In this document: positions 21,901 to 29,677 of the stretch, piece by piece
Numbering within the stretch: the first letter of the stretch is position 1
How the letters are laid out: the number at the start of each line of letters is the position of its first letter
IMG/VR virus record: IMGVR_UViG_3300030107_003286
Location: 1-37,015 of that record
DNA: 37,015 bases
Reading direction: 5' to 3' (one strand)
DNA from: a virus
Translations under genes and position numbers: made by a program
The notes under the pieces: model-generated
What the model saw: only the letters and a program-made list of their open reading frames with translations
Databases searched by the model: none
Told to the model about the DNA's origin: nothing

Positions 21901-22739
21901 CAGACCTAAGCGCAGAAACTCCTCCATTAAAGATCAGTCAGTCCGGCACAGGCGACGCATCAATCCAGTATAATATTAGCGGAGTTACTAACTGGACTGC
22001 TGGGGTTGATAATAATGATTCAGATAAATTTAAAATTTCTAATGGGTCTGCGTTATCGTCTAATCCGCGCTTGACCATAGATTCGTCGGGTCAGCTTGGC
22101 ATAGCCACTACATCTCCGACCCAAACCCTTCACGTGGAAGGTGAGGCATATTTCAGTACAGCATCAGGCGGGGAGTTGCTGATTGATAACAGTGGTGCGT
22201 CTGGAATTTTAATACAGCAACAAAACGGTGGCTCAACCACTTCAGGGTCACTTAACATTAGCAGTGGAACTTCAACAATATTAACTGTTAATGATTCTGA
22301 AGTATTCCGCATTAACAGTAATGGTGCTTGGAGTTTTGATGGAGGTTCTTCTTTTGGTCTTAGTGGAATGGATTATCTATTCTCTGACGGCAACGGCTCT
22401 AAGCCATATTGGGATGATGGATTTGGTGAATCTGATTCTCGTTTAAAAGAAAACGTAAAAGAGTTTAAGGCTTTAGATTCAATCAACAAACTTCGCCCAG
22501 TTGAGTTTGACTGGAATGATAAGGCGAAAAAAGAGGGACATGACTTTGGATTAATTGCTCAAGAAGTTGAGCCTGTTCTGCCAAACATTGTTAGGGAGTG
22601 CAAGCGTACTGGTTACAAGAAACTGGACTATGAAGGAATGGTTCCTTTCCTTGTGCAATCCGTTAAAGAATTAACTGAGGAGAATAAAGCTCTCCGTGAA
22701 AGATTAGATGCGATTGAACAGAAGGTTCAGTCACTCTGA
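18912..22739 (+). CDS. tail fibre/spike with C-terminal S74 intramolecular chaperone
   Basis: 1275 aa. The N-terminal part contains TG[DN][VL] tetrapeptide arrays (residues about 164-213 and 307-331), then duplicated modules such as TAIDGAYVDIEGTEIKSTGE and NYGTS.QVLTSNGSGSAP, as in long beta-structured fibres. The last 102 residues are a peptidase S74 domain beginning SDSRLKENVK: S1174 and K1179 are the expected Ser-Lys dyad, cleaving before S1174 after trimerisation. A coiled coil (ELTEENKALRERLDAIEQKV) ends the chain. It should bind the host surface. It is followed by a possible fibre-associated small protein. Confidence 0.88.
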   Translation: MATLTGRTIASSYTELLKTTSASGVTGSLDTVQDGDATNSALQISTAGVKSTGTLAATGITTLSADLRLEDDAGGEYVGIGTPSAVTSYTVTLPAAVGSSGQALRTSDSSGTLEWFTPEVGDITAVTAGTNLNGGGSSGDVTLNLDTTITGLTSVTSTAFVGGLTGDVTGNVTGNVTGDVTGDVTGDVTGDVTGNLTGNVTGNVTGDLTGNVTATSVLANGVTATTQSSGDNSTKVATTAYVDSQVTAEDLDFQGDSGTGSVDLDSQSLDVAGGTNITTAASSQTLTVNLDSTLTGLSSVTSTSFVGDITGAVTGNVTGNVTGDVTGNVSGTAATVTGATQAAITSAANLATVGTIGTGVWQGTAIDGAYVDIEGTEIKSTGESGGTKFLREDGDGTCSWQTVAGDIEGITAGNGLTGGGTSGTVTINAAGTSNRISVSADAIDIDAAYVGQTSITTLGTIATGTWNGTAIDGAYVDIEGTEIKSTGESGGSKFLREDGDGTCSWQAVTADPAGSNSQIQFNNSGSFGADSNLVWDSTDEKLGVGTSVAINKVHAHTGDSGVVYSQWSNSTTGQTSTDGLIIGLNADEEAVIMQQENDALKIGTNGAERFRIAADGSWGLAGANYGTSSQVLTSNGSGSAPTWQDASGGGSGDVSKVGTPASGQVGYWTGDGTLAGENDLFWDASNNRLGIGTAAPSEILHIRKDGAAVVAIKAQNATANSVMEYQAGNDADNWWFGIDGSDNFGISDATGQASQRLVITQSGNCGIGTTSPTVKFDCRGNANFEQANANLTINATSSYPYINMEENGTVRFQQAYDVTNNESYLTATESGSEMWFGTANAERMRIGSSGQLGIGGANYGTSGQVLTSNGSGSAPSWQDASGGGGGGDVSKVGTPASGQIGVWTGDGTIEGSDLITADTTNGTITVENNASGDSIEIGGSGGKQIYFYADAECLVSAHNGSNSALWFTAKDYVRVSTGNPLSERMRIDSDGIVSISSDLSAETPPLKISQSGTGDASIQYNISGVTNWTAGVDNNDSDKFKISNGSALSSNPRLTIDSSGQLGIATTSPTQTLHVEGEAYFSTASGGELLIDNSGASGILIQQQNGGSTTSGSLNISSGTSTILTVNDSEVFRINSNGAWSFDGGSSFGLSGMDYLFSDGNGSKPYWDDGFGESDSRLKENVKEFKALDSINKLRPVEFDWNDKAKKEGHDFGLIAQEVEPVLPNIVRECKRTGYKKLDYEGMVPFLVQSVKELTEENKALRERLDAIEQKVQSL
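19404..19550 (+). repeat. 12-nt tandem repeat encoding TG[DN][VL]
   Basis: About 12 consecutive copies of a 12-nt unit of the form ACNGGNRAYGTN; a second, shorter array lies at 19832-19903. The codons vary between units although the peptide is nearly constant. Confidence 0.8.
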
Positions 22740-22763
22740 AAACAACAATAATAAATAAATACT

Positions 22764-23108
22764 ATGCCAAACACCTATAACTGGACTCGTTTAGAGCCTC
22801 TTGTAAAAACTGAGGAAGTAAATGGTTCCGAGCAAAAAGTAGTAATCACTCTCGTTGCGGGACTCACCGCCCAATCCGATGACGGTTACAGTTCATATAT
22901 GGACAGTGCAATCAACTGCCCGTTAGACCCAGACAACTTTATTCCTTTTGATGATCTCCCAGAATCTTGGGCAGTCGATAAAGCTAATTCGGTTGCCGAG
23001 GCTGACGGCTGGAAAGATTCGCTGGACAAACAAATTGAAGCAGCAAAGGCGCGACCATTGCCAGCCAAGTTCCCTTGGCAACAAGCAGGTGAAGCACCTT
23101 CAGAATAA
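22764..23108 (+). CDS. small fibre-associated protein (tentative)
   Basis: 114 aa. MPNTYNWTRLEPLVKTEEVN followed by a short strand region (KVVITLVAGLTAQSDDGYSS), CPLDPDNFIPFDDLPESWAV and a helical C-terminus. Small proteins with a YNW start and a D..F.PF..L.E..V segment commonly follow tail-fibre genes and are thought to act in fibre assembly. The position fits but identity is not proven. Confidence 0.5.
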   Translation: MPNTYNWTRLEPLVKTEEVNGSEQKVVITLVAGLTAQSDDGYSSYMDSAINCPLDPDNFIPFDDLPESWAVDKANSVAEADGWKDSLDKQIEAAKARPLPAKFPWQQAGEAPSE

Positions 23109-23134
23109 CCTTTAGATAAATCGGGTGGAGTAAA

Positions 23135-23293
23135 ATGGAAGATTTAGAATGGTTAAAAATATTTGGAGTGAACGGTGGTGTGTTTGCCACCGTATCCTTC
23201 TCCGATTTGGAGGTCATTCTAAAAATAGTAATGCTTCTCCTTACTTGCGTTTGGACAGGCATTAAAATCATTAAACTCATAAAAGAAGAATGA
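23135..23293 (+). CDS. 52-aa membrane protein, holin-like
   Basis: MEDLEWLKIFGVNGGVFATV, then one clear transmembrane segment (VILKIVMLLLTCVWTGIKII) and a lysine-rich end. GGTGGAG precedes the ATG. It overlaps the next gene by 4 nt as ATGA and lies at the head of the lysis cassette. It may be the holin or an antiholin. Confidence 0.62.
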   Translation: MEDLEWLKIFGVNGGVFATVSFSDLEVILKIVMLLLTCVWTGIKIIKLIKEE

Positions 23294-23493
23294 AAGAAAA
23301 ACTAAAGAGTAGAAAGCTATGGATGGCCATTGGCGGTCTTTTGACTGTAGCTGCAACTGAATGGCTGAACTTGTCACCAGAGCTAACTGAACAGGTGGTT
23401 AGTGCCGTAATCATAATCGTACCTGCGTACATCGGAGGTCAGGGCATAGTAGATGCGATGAAAGAATACGCCTCTAATGGCAAGAAGAAATGA
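23290..23493 (+). CDS. holin (class II-like)
   Basis: 67 aa. LWMAIGGLLTVAATEWLNL and VVSAVIIIVPAYIGGQGIV are two transmembrane segments, with a charged N-terminus (MKEKLKSRK) and a basic C-terminus (NGKKK), the usual holin layout. It overlaps both neighbours as ATGA. It should form the inner-membrane lesion that triggers lysis. The endolysin is not adjacent; the SleB-like enzyme at 6625-7098 is the only candidate found. Confidence 0.65.
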   Translation: MKEKLKSRKLWMAIGGLLTVAATEWLNLSPELTEQVVSAVIIIVPAYIGGQGIVDAMKEYASNGKKK

Positions 23494-23732
23494 TAGTTGA
23501 AGCTCTCAAAGGCTTGGCCGCGTTACCACGGCTGATAGACGCGGTTGAGTCTTTGGGGGATATTGCAAGAGCGCAGATGGCTCAGAAAAGAAAAGATGAT
23601 AAAGACGAAATGGTTGACGATCTTATTGCTAATGCTAGGGAACGCAGGGTGCGTCAACGTGAAGTTGAACGGATTTCAGGAGATAACGGAGAGAAACCCT
23701 GTGGGGTTTGCGAATGCTGTAGAAACAGATGA
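23490..23732 (+). CDS. hypothetical lysis-cassette protein, possible i-spanin-position gene
   Basis: 80 aa. MIVEALKGLAALPRLIDAVE is amphipathic rather than a clear transmembrane helix; a charged coiled-coil-like middle (KRKDDKDEMVDDLIANARER) and a CGVCECC end follow. Its position and the nested gene at 23596 match a spanin pair, but the missing transmembrane segment makes a standard Rz-type i-spanin uncertain. Confidence 0.5.
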   Translation: MIVEALKGLAALPRLIDAVESLGDIARAQMAQKRKDDKDEMVDDLIANARERRVRQREVERISGDNGEKPCGVCECCRNR

Positions 23733-23805
23733 GGGAGCGGAATTTATAAGAGAGCTTGGAAGATACATTAACCAACTGGAACAACAAATAGAGGCAGGAC
23801 AATGA
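23596..23805 (+). CDS. probable o-spanin lipoprotein nested in the preceding gene
   Basis: 69 aa from ATG 23596. MIKTKWLTILLLMLGNAGC is a lipoprotein-type signal with the cysteine at position 19; the NAG before it is an acceptable but not ideal lipobox. The mature chain is short and polar, ending in a helix (FIRELGRYINQLEQQIEA). It starts inside the 23490-23732 gene in another frame and runs past its end, the classic Rz/Rz1 overlap. Its TGA overlaps the next ATG. Outer-membrane disruption at lysis is the inferred role. Confidence 0.6.
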   Translation: MIKTKWLTILLLMLGNAGCVNVKLNGFQEITERNPVGFANAVETDEGAEFIRELGRYINQLEQQIEAGQ

Positions 23806-24536
23806 CTTTAACCGAACTGGCAGATCAGGTTACGACTAAATTGAGCGATACCGACTCCGCTTCAGTTGCGACCTGCAAGAAATTTATCAATAACCGCTAC
23901 CGAATGCTGTGGGATTCAGGCTTATGGACTAACTCACTGGGGGTTGTAACCAAGTCTGTAGCAGCAGAGGACGAAACTCTTACTTTGTCCGGTGATCCTA
24001 CTATCTTTTATTACCCAACCTCCACAACTGTTGCGGCAACGGCCCCCAGATTGCAGTTTGTGGTGGCAACAAAGTTCACTGAGACAGGAAAAGAAGACGG
24101 AATAGAGGTTGTTGGCTCTAACTGGATACAATTCTTCCAGCTAGACCCTAACATTTGGGAGAACACAAGTTCTCGTCGGGCTAATCCTACCAACTTTACT
24201 CCATTGCCCCCTGATGCCAGCGGTAACTGCCGCATTAAGCCTCTTCCTACGCCTAAAAACGCGGGAACATTGTACGCGCTGGGCAAATTAAAGTTTACTG
24301 AGTTGGGTGACTCGGATTCTCCGGTGATTCTAGGCTCTGATAACGTCTTATTAGCCTATGCAGAGGGCGATATGCTGGAGAGGTCAATGCAGTACCAGAA
24401 AGCACAGGCTAAATTTACTGAAGCAACGACATTACTACAGATTTGCAGGGATTTAGACAATGTTCAGCCAGCAAAGGTTAATCGGGTAATCCCTGAAGTA
24501 CCGGATCACTGGCAAACACAGGATTTTGTTAACTAA
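23802..24536 (+). CDS. head-tail connector/tail tube protein (adaptor-like)
   Basis: 244 aa. LTELADQVTTKLSDTDSASV, then CKKFINNRYRMLWDSGLW and a long C-terminal region with NVLLAYAEGDMLERSMQYQK and AQAKFTEA. The N-terminal helical start and the YAEGDML...YQKAQAKF segment resemble podovirus tail tubular A/gp4-type adaptors that sit under the portal. It overlaps the next tail gene by one base. No motif settles the assignment. Confidence 0.55.
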   Translation: MTLTELADQVTTKLSDTDSASVATCKKFINNRYRMLWDSGLWTNSLGVVTKSVAAEDETLTLSGDPTIFYYPTSTTVAATAPRLQFVVATKFTETGKEDGIEVVGSNWIQFFQLDPNIWENTSSRRANPTNFTPLPPDASGNCRIKPLPTPKNAGTLYALGKLKFTELGDSDSPVILGSDNVLLAYAEGDMLERSMQYQKAQAKFTEATTLLQICRDLDNVQPAKVNRVIPEVPDHWQTQDFVN

Positions 24537-26347
24537 TGCCCATACTATCCAATAACTCACTAGATGACCCGTTGATTCTTGACGGAAACGACTCCTTTTC
24601 AGGAGGACAGTTTAGTGCGTCCCGTGATAACCTGATGCCTCCCAATTCCTATGACATTGGGAAGAACATCGACATTGATCCGTTTGGAAATGCTGCTACA
24701 AGGCGGGGTGGGTTACTTCAAATAGCTTATTTAATTTGGGAAGACGTTAATACCAACTGGGAAGCGGAGACATCTCTGTGGGAGGGGCTTGAAGCTCCGG
24801 TTGTGTCATGTGCTTACTTTGATACAGGCCCAACCGAGTATGTTCTTGTGGCTGACGGAGCGGGTTACCTAAAAGCTATAGCTGAAAACGGTTCATTGCT
24901 TGCGGTTACGGGGGCAACTTATACAGGAACGAATGTAAGGTTCGCACAGATGGGCAGCAGGATGTATTTTACAGATGAGAGTGCTGCTTTGCGATATATT
25001 GATTCAGCACTGGCCGATCAGTCCATTGTTGCTGGTAAGGTTACTGATATTGATATTACAGAGCAGGGCGAAGGGTACACTTCAGCACCAGCAGTGACAT
25101 TCTCCAGTGGAAGCGCGACTGCAACAGCAAATTTAGGGTACGGTGGTAAAGTTGTAAGCGTAACTATTACTGATGCTGGAAGCGGTTACTCTGCGACCAC
25201 CCCGCCTACTATGACTTTTGCTGCTCCGCCTTCGGGTGGGACGCAAGCAACAGGAACGGTGCGAATTACTCAGACTCCGCTAAAGCCAAAACTATTAGTC
25301 AGCCAAAAGAACAGGCTATTTGCTACTAGCGCAGACTCTAGTGTGCCTGTTGATCTGATCTATGTGTCCGACATTATAGATGGTGAGTCTTGGGACTTAG
25401 CCGCAAACCAGATTGTAGTTGGCGATGACGGTGATCCGATTACCGCAATGATGCCGTGGCAAGAGAATACATTGCTGGTCTTTAAGGAGAGAAGTATTTA
25501 TTCGGTGGACACTGATCCATTGAAGCAGCCTTGGGAGTGGGAAATTAAGCTAATCAATAACCGTACTGGCTGCGTTGCAGACAAGACGGTGCAGCAGGTT
25601 GGTGCAGATGTTTTCTTCCTGACTAGACAGGGGGTGCAGTCCATTCAGACTATTCAGGCTGGCACAAGGACTGATGTTTCCCAGCCTATAAGCACGCCCA
25701 TTGATGAGTATATGGAGCGCATCAATAAGGATGCTCTTGGAACCTGTTGTGCTGTTTACTGGAGGAACAGATACTTTCTTGCAGCACCTCTTGATTCAGC
25801 CACCACACCGGACACGGTTTTCGTTTATAACAAGCAGGTGGAAGCGTGGTGCGGGTTCTGGACAGGCTGGGAACCAAGAACATTTGTTATCAGTGCATTT
25901 GAAGGCAAGCTGAAGATGAACTGGGGAGATCAGCAGGGGTATTTCTTTACGTGGGGAGATTCAGTTGCAGAAGCGAGTACAACCGCAGCAGACTATAAGG
26001 ATGCTGGAGAGGATTACGAGAGCTATATCATCACAAGAGCCTACCGATACGGGGAAACGTGGGGTGATAAGATTGGTTACTCTGTTCAGTTTAATCTGGA
26101 GAACAACCATTCAACAGATGTTACAGGAAATCTCTACTACTATAAGGATTTGTCAGACTCCGCTCAAACACTGGCAACGAGCGTAACGCTCCCATCCAAT
26201 ACAGGGCTTATCCGAAAAGGTTACAATCTAATTTCAAAAGGAAGATTTAATCAGTTACAATTTAAGATTCAGGCAGACGGAGGAAGGCTTGCCCTGCAAT
26301 CAGTCCAGACAAGTGCGTTTGGTCAGCCCATTGATCCAGAGAAATGA
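24536..26347 (+). CDS. tail tube/nozzle protein, tail tubular B-like
   Basis: 603 aa. It begins RDNLMPPNSYDIGKNIDIDP...ATRRGG, followed by a beta-propeller-like series (VSCAYFDTGPTEYVLVADGA, VRFAQMGSRMYFTD, LLVSQKNRLFATS, LIYVSDIIDGESWDLAANQI, DPITAMMPWQENTLLVFKER). This pattern is usual in podovirus nozzle proteins. It has a Gly/Ser-rich insertion (TDIDITEQGEGYTSAPAVTF) like adhesion-type modules. It overlaps both neighbours. Confidence 0.65.
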   Translation: MPILSNNSLDDPLILDGNDSFSGGQFSASRDNLMPPNSYDIGKNIDIDPFGNAATRRGGLLQIAYLIWEDVNTNWEAETSLWEGLEAPVVSCAYFDTGPTEYVLVADGAGYLKAIAENGSLLAVTGATYTGTNVRFAQMGSRMYFTDESAALRYIDSALADQSIVAGKVTDIDITEQGEGYTSAPAVTFSSGSATATANLGYGGKVVSVTITDAGSGYSATTPPTMTFAAPPSGGTQATGTVRITQTPLKPKLLVSQKNRLFATSADSSVPVDLIYVSDIIDGESWDLAANQIVVGDDGDPITAMMPWQENTLLVFKERSIYSVDTDPLKQPWEWEIKLINNRTGCVADKTVQQVGADVFFLTRQGVQSIQTIQAGTRTDVSQPISTPIDEYMERINKDALGTCCAVYWRNRYFLAAPLDSATTPDTVFVYNKQVEAWCGFWTGWEPRTFVISAFEGKLKMNWGDQQGYFFTWGDSVAEASTTAADYKDAGEDYESYIITRAYRYGETWGDKIGYSVQFNLENNHSTDVTGNLYYYKDLSDSAQTLATSVTLPSNTGLIRKGYNLISKGRFNQLQFKIQADGGRLALQSVQTSAFGQPIDPEK

Positions 26348-26754
26348 CATCACTAAACTTAATGACATTGGCGATTGGGCAACTTCTTCATAAGAATCTT
26401 GACCATTGTAAGGATTGGAAACCTGCTACTTTATTAAGATGGGTAGAGTGGTTCGTTGTCAAAAAGAGGTACTGGACAGTAGTGAGGGATGGGGAAATTG
26501 CTGGAGCAGTTCTGTTGCGGTTCGTTGACAGCCCTGAAGATTGCAAGTCAAACTATATAGATACTGGTGGCAGGATTTGTTTTGTAGATGCTGCTGTAGC
26601 AAAGGGAGACGGAGTGTTAAAGGAACTTTATACAAAGATGTTTAACGATATGGGCCATAAAGCTGACTCAATGGTTTGGGTTAGGCCAAAGCATAACGAT
26701 AGAATAATTAGTGTTTCAATGGGGCAAGCAAAGAGAAGATTAATAAAGGAATAG
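26344..26754 (+). CDS. GNAT-acetyltransferase-like virion gene (tentative)
   Basis: 136 aa. RYWTVVRDGEIAGAVLLRFV gives beta strands 1-2 of a GNAT-like fold; GRICFVDAAVAKGDGVLKEL is similar to the central strand and helix. A proper acetyl-CoA loop is not clear (AKGDG). Acetyltransferase-like proteins are found beside tail-tube and internal-protein genes in marine podophages, as I recall. Operator site 11 is inside this gene. Confidence 0.45.
   Translation: MTSLNLMTLAIGQLLHKNLDHCKDWKPATLLRWVEWFVVKKRYWTVVRDGEIAGAVLLRFVDSPEDCKSNYIDTGGRICFVDAAVAKGDGVLKELYTKMFNDMGHKADSMVWVRPKHNDRIISVSMGQAKRRLIKE
26468..26483. promoter_or_regulatory. dispersed palindromic operator, site 11 (inside late gene)
   Basis: GGTACTGGACAGTAGT with exact core, read in a different frame (RYWTV) from the other coding-region sites. 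Confidence 0.5.
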
Positions 26755-26758
26755 AATT

Positions 26759-29659
26759 ATGGGCAAATCATCACCACCTCCAGCACCAACACCACCCTCT
26801 CCTGCCGACATAGCTGCGGCTAATACTGAGTCAGCACAGGCTATGATGGAACTGCAACGGGCAATGCAGTTTGGTGACGAGGTAATGAAGCAGGGCTATA
26901 TGAGGGAGAGTCTTGGGGTTCCTACAGGAGCAACCCCAGTTTATTCCTCTGAAACTGTAAGAACCACTGGCCCATCAGAGATTTACCAAACAGACCGTGA
27001 GGATGTTGACGGAAATGAATTACCTGAAAATGAGTATAGGCTATTCACCGTAGACTCAAGTGGCAATCTTCAGCTTGTTGATGGGGTTAATGAGCCATCT
27101 TGGGCTAGTGAATACGAAGGACAGCCTTGGTACACTTTAAGGGATGACGGACGAAGGCTACCGTCTGTTGGGGATCAAACAATAAATCAAGATGTAAGGA
27201 CTTTAACTGGCTACGAAAATGCTGACGGTGAATTTAGTCCAGCATATCAATATTTTAAATTAGATGAAGACGGCTCAAGAGTATCGGTAGATAGGGAAGA
27301 AGCAATTCAAGCAGACTTTGCAGGAATGTCTGACGTTGATCTGGCTCGGAAGCAATGGGAGTTTGAGCAGGAAACTTCGCCGGAAAGAACTCAATTCCTG
27401 CTAGACCAACTGGAACAGTTCGGGCCGGAAGCAGCTAGGATTGGGCGTGATGTTTTAGAAAGAACAGACCCAACTGGATTTGCTGCGCGTGAACTGCTTG
27501 GCGAATTGGCACAAGCATACGAGCCGTCACCAGTACCCGATGCTCCAACAATGGACGAGACAGGAGATGTTCCTGTTTCCGAGAGAATAGACGCACCTCC
27601 TACTCTTGATGAGGTTGCTTATACACCAGAGTATGAGCGTTCTGGTGAGCTAGGGACTCTTGACAGAGTGCAACCAGCACCGCAGTTCCTTGAATCAGGA
27701 TACGGGCCTTCTTACGAGAGGGCGGGAGAGCTTGGTGATTTGCGTAGAGTTGGGGAAGCACCTCAGTTTGCAGAGCTTGACACTACTGGCCCAACTCTTG
27801 GACGGGCTGGAGAAATGGATGCTCTGGGAAGGTTCGGAGTCTTTGGTGGAATGGAACGTGCTGGAGAGCTTGGGGCTTTAGAGCGTGCTGGGCAGATGGA
27901 TGCATTAACACGGCTAGGAAGTGCCCCTGCTATGCGAGAGTTAGGGGTTGGCCCCTCATTGGAGCGTGCGGCTGCTATGGATGCGTTAGAGAGGTCTGAA
28001 TCAGCACGGGAACTGGAAAGGCTTGATAACATTCCAGAGATATTGGCTGACCCCACTTCCGTAGCCGGAAGAAGGTATGCTGAACAGCAGTTCATTGATC
28101 GCGCACAGGAAGGTCGCACAGCAGATTTAATGTCTGAAGAAGCAAGAAGGATTGCTAGAAGCAGGGCAGCAGCAACAGGAAACATTTTTGGAGGCGGGGC
28201 AGTATTGGAAGAGGCTCGCGCAGTAAGGCAAGCTGAAGATGCAGGGCAACGTCAGGCTTTATCTGACTTAATAGGATTCCTGCAATCAGGGCAAAGTGCT
28301 GGAGATTATGAGTCTCGCCTTGCCCAACAGAATCTAGCCAACCGTCTAATGGGCATCCAGCAGAGAACAGGAGCGGAACAAGCAGAGTTTGGAATGGGTC
28401 AGCAAGTCTTAGCGCAGAGAAATACTGCTGCGTTGCAGGAGCGAGCAGACGCATTAGCTGCATTAGGGCAACGCAACCAAGCTGAACAGGCTGAATATGA
28501 TAACTTGATTAGGGAGATTAATCAGATTAATCAAGCCAGACAGTCTGCCTATGCAATGGAAGGGGATCGGGTGATGAGTGCGCGGTCTGCGGAATTAGCT
28601 GAACGGGCAGATCAGTTAGGGGCAATAGCGCAGCGTAATCAAGCTCAAGAACGGGAATACCAAGCAGCACTGCAAGCATTACAGCAAAGAAATGTTGCAG
28701 CTACTACAGAGTACGACTATGGAACGCAGCGGGTTTCACAAGGGAATCAAGCTGCAATGCAGGAGCGTGCTGACCAACTAGCCGCGCTTGGGCAGCGTAA
28801 TCAGGCCGAACAACAGGAGTTCCAAAACTTACAATCAGCATTGGCTCAAATTAATCAAGCCAGACAGGGCCAGCTTGGGGCTGACGTGCAAGCAGCAGGG
28901 TTTGATAACGCCGCACAAATGCAAAGTCGCGCTGACCAGCTTGCGGCGATAGGTCAACGTAATCAGGCACAAGAAGCAGAGTTCCAAAACCTGCAAACAA
29001 CATTAAATCAAATTAATCAAGCTCGGCAAACTCAGTTTGCAACAGACATGCAGGGAACCGAGTTCAACACGCAACAAAGAATGCGTGAGCGAGCAGATGA
29101 GTTGGCAGCTATGGCTCAACGTAATCAGGCTGAAGAGTCTGAGTACCAGAACTTGCTTCAGGGCTTGCAGCAACAACAGAACGCCAGAACCGCAGGGTTT
29201 GGTATGCAACAACAAGCAGTTGCTCAAAGGAATCAAGCTGCCGAGTCTGACTTTGCTAAACAGCAATCGGCACTAGCTCAACGCAATCAAGCCAGACAAC
29301 AATCCTTTTCCAACGCAATGCAAAGGACTGCCACGCAGCAACAAATGCAACAACAGCAGATGGCTAACTTACAGAGCTTTAGCGGGTTAGCCCCTGTCAG
29401 CCAGCAGTTTGGTGGAATGGCTGGAGCGGGACAGGGTATGGCAACTACCTTCAACCCAATCCAATATCAACCTACCAGCGCACAATCCTTATTGCAGGGA
29501 CAACAACAGTTGCAGGGCAACCTGTTTGGCACTCAATCACAGAACTGGGCAACACAAGCACAGATTGCTGCTCAACCGAGTGGATTTGGTCAGATACTAG
29601 GAACAGTGGCAGGATCGTTTGCTGGAGGCTATGGTGAAGGATTAGCGAAAAAACCTTAA
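26759..29659 (+). CDS. internal virion (ejection) protein with Gln/Ala-rich repeats
   Basis: 966 aa. MGKSSPPPAPTPPSPADIAA begins a proline-rich head; residues about 290-430 carry repeats of an ERAGELG.L.R type; residues about 540-880 carry roughly 35-residue coiled-coil repeats with AQRNQAE, INQARQ and ERADQLAALG; the end is Gly/Ala-rich and weakly hydrophobic (GTVAGSFAGGYGEG). Such long helical repeat proteins beside the tail-tube genes of podophages are usually ejected with the DNA. There is no recognised enzyme domain. Confidence 0.62.
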   Translation: MGKSSPPPAPTPPSPADIAAANTESAQAMMELQRAMQFGDEVMKQGYMRESLGVPTGATPVYSSETVRTTGPSEIYQTDREDVDGNELPENEYRLFTVDSSGNLQLVDGVNEPSWASEYEGQPWYTLRDDGRRLPSVGDQTINQDVRTLTGYENADGEFSPAYQYFKLDEDGSRVSVDREEAIQADFAGMSDVDLARKQWEFEQETSPERTQFLLDQLEQFGPEAARIGRDVLERTDPTGFAARELLGELAQAYEPSPVPDAPTMDETGDVPVSERIDAPPTLDEVAYTPEYERSGELGTLDRVQPAPQFLESGYGPSYERAGELGDLRRVGEAPQFAELDTTGPTLGRAGEMDALGRFGVFGGMERAGELGALERAGQMDALTRLGSAPAMRELGVGPSLERAAAMDALERSESARELERLDNIPEILADPTSVAGRRYAEQQFIDRAQEGRTADLMSEEARRIARSRAAATGNIFGGGAVLEEARAVRQAEDAGQRQALSDLIGFLQSGQSAGDYESRLAQQNLANRLMGIQQRTGAEQAEFGMGQQVLAQRNTAALQERADALAALGQRNQAEQAEYDNLIREINQINQARQSAYAMEGDRVMSARSAELAERADQLGAIAQRNQAQEREYQAALQALQQRNVAATTEYDYGTQRVSQGNQAAMQERADQLAALGQRNQAEQQEFQNLQSALAQINQARQGQLGADVQAAGFDNAAQMQSRADQLAAIGQRNQAQEAEFQNLQTTLNQINQARQTQFATDMQGTEFNTQQRMRERADELAAMAQRNQAEESEYQNLLQGLQQQQNARTAGFGMQQQAVAQRNQAAESDFAKQQSALAQRNQARQQSFSNAMQRTATQQQMQQQQMANLQSFSGLAPVSQQFGGMAGAGQGMATTFNPIQYQPTSAQSLLQGQQQLQGNLFGTQSQNWATQAQIAAQPSGFGQILGTVAGSFAGGYGEGLAKKP
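28380..29330 (+). repeat. degenerate repeats encoding coiled-coil modules
   Basis: Repeating units contain codons for AQRNQA, ERADQLA and INQAR about every 35 codons. They are recognisable as protein; the DNA copies are only partly alike. Confidence 0.6.
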
Positions 29660-29677
29660 AATACAGGAGAATAAATT

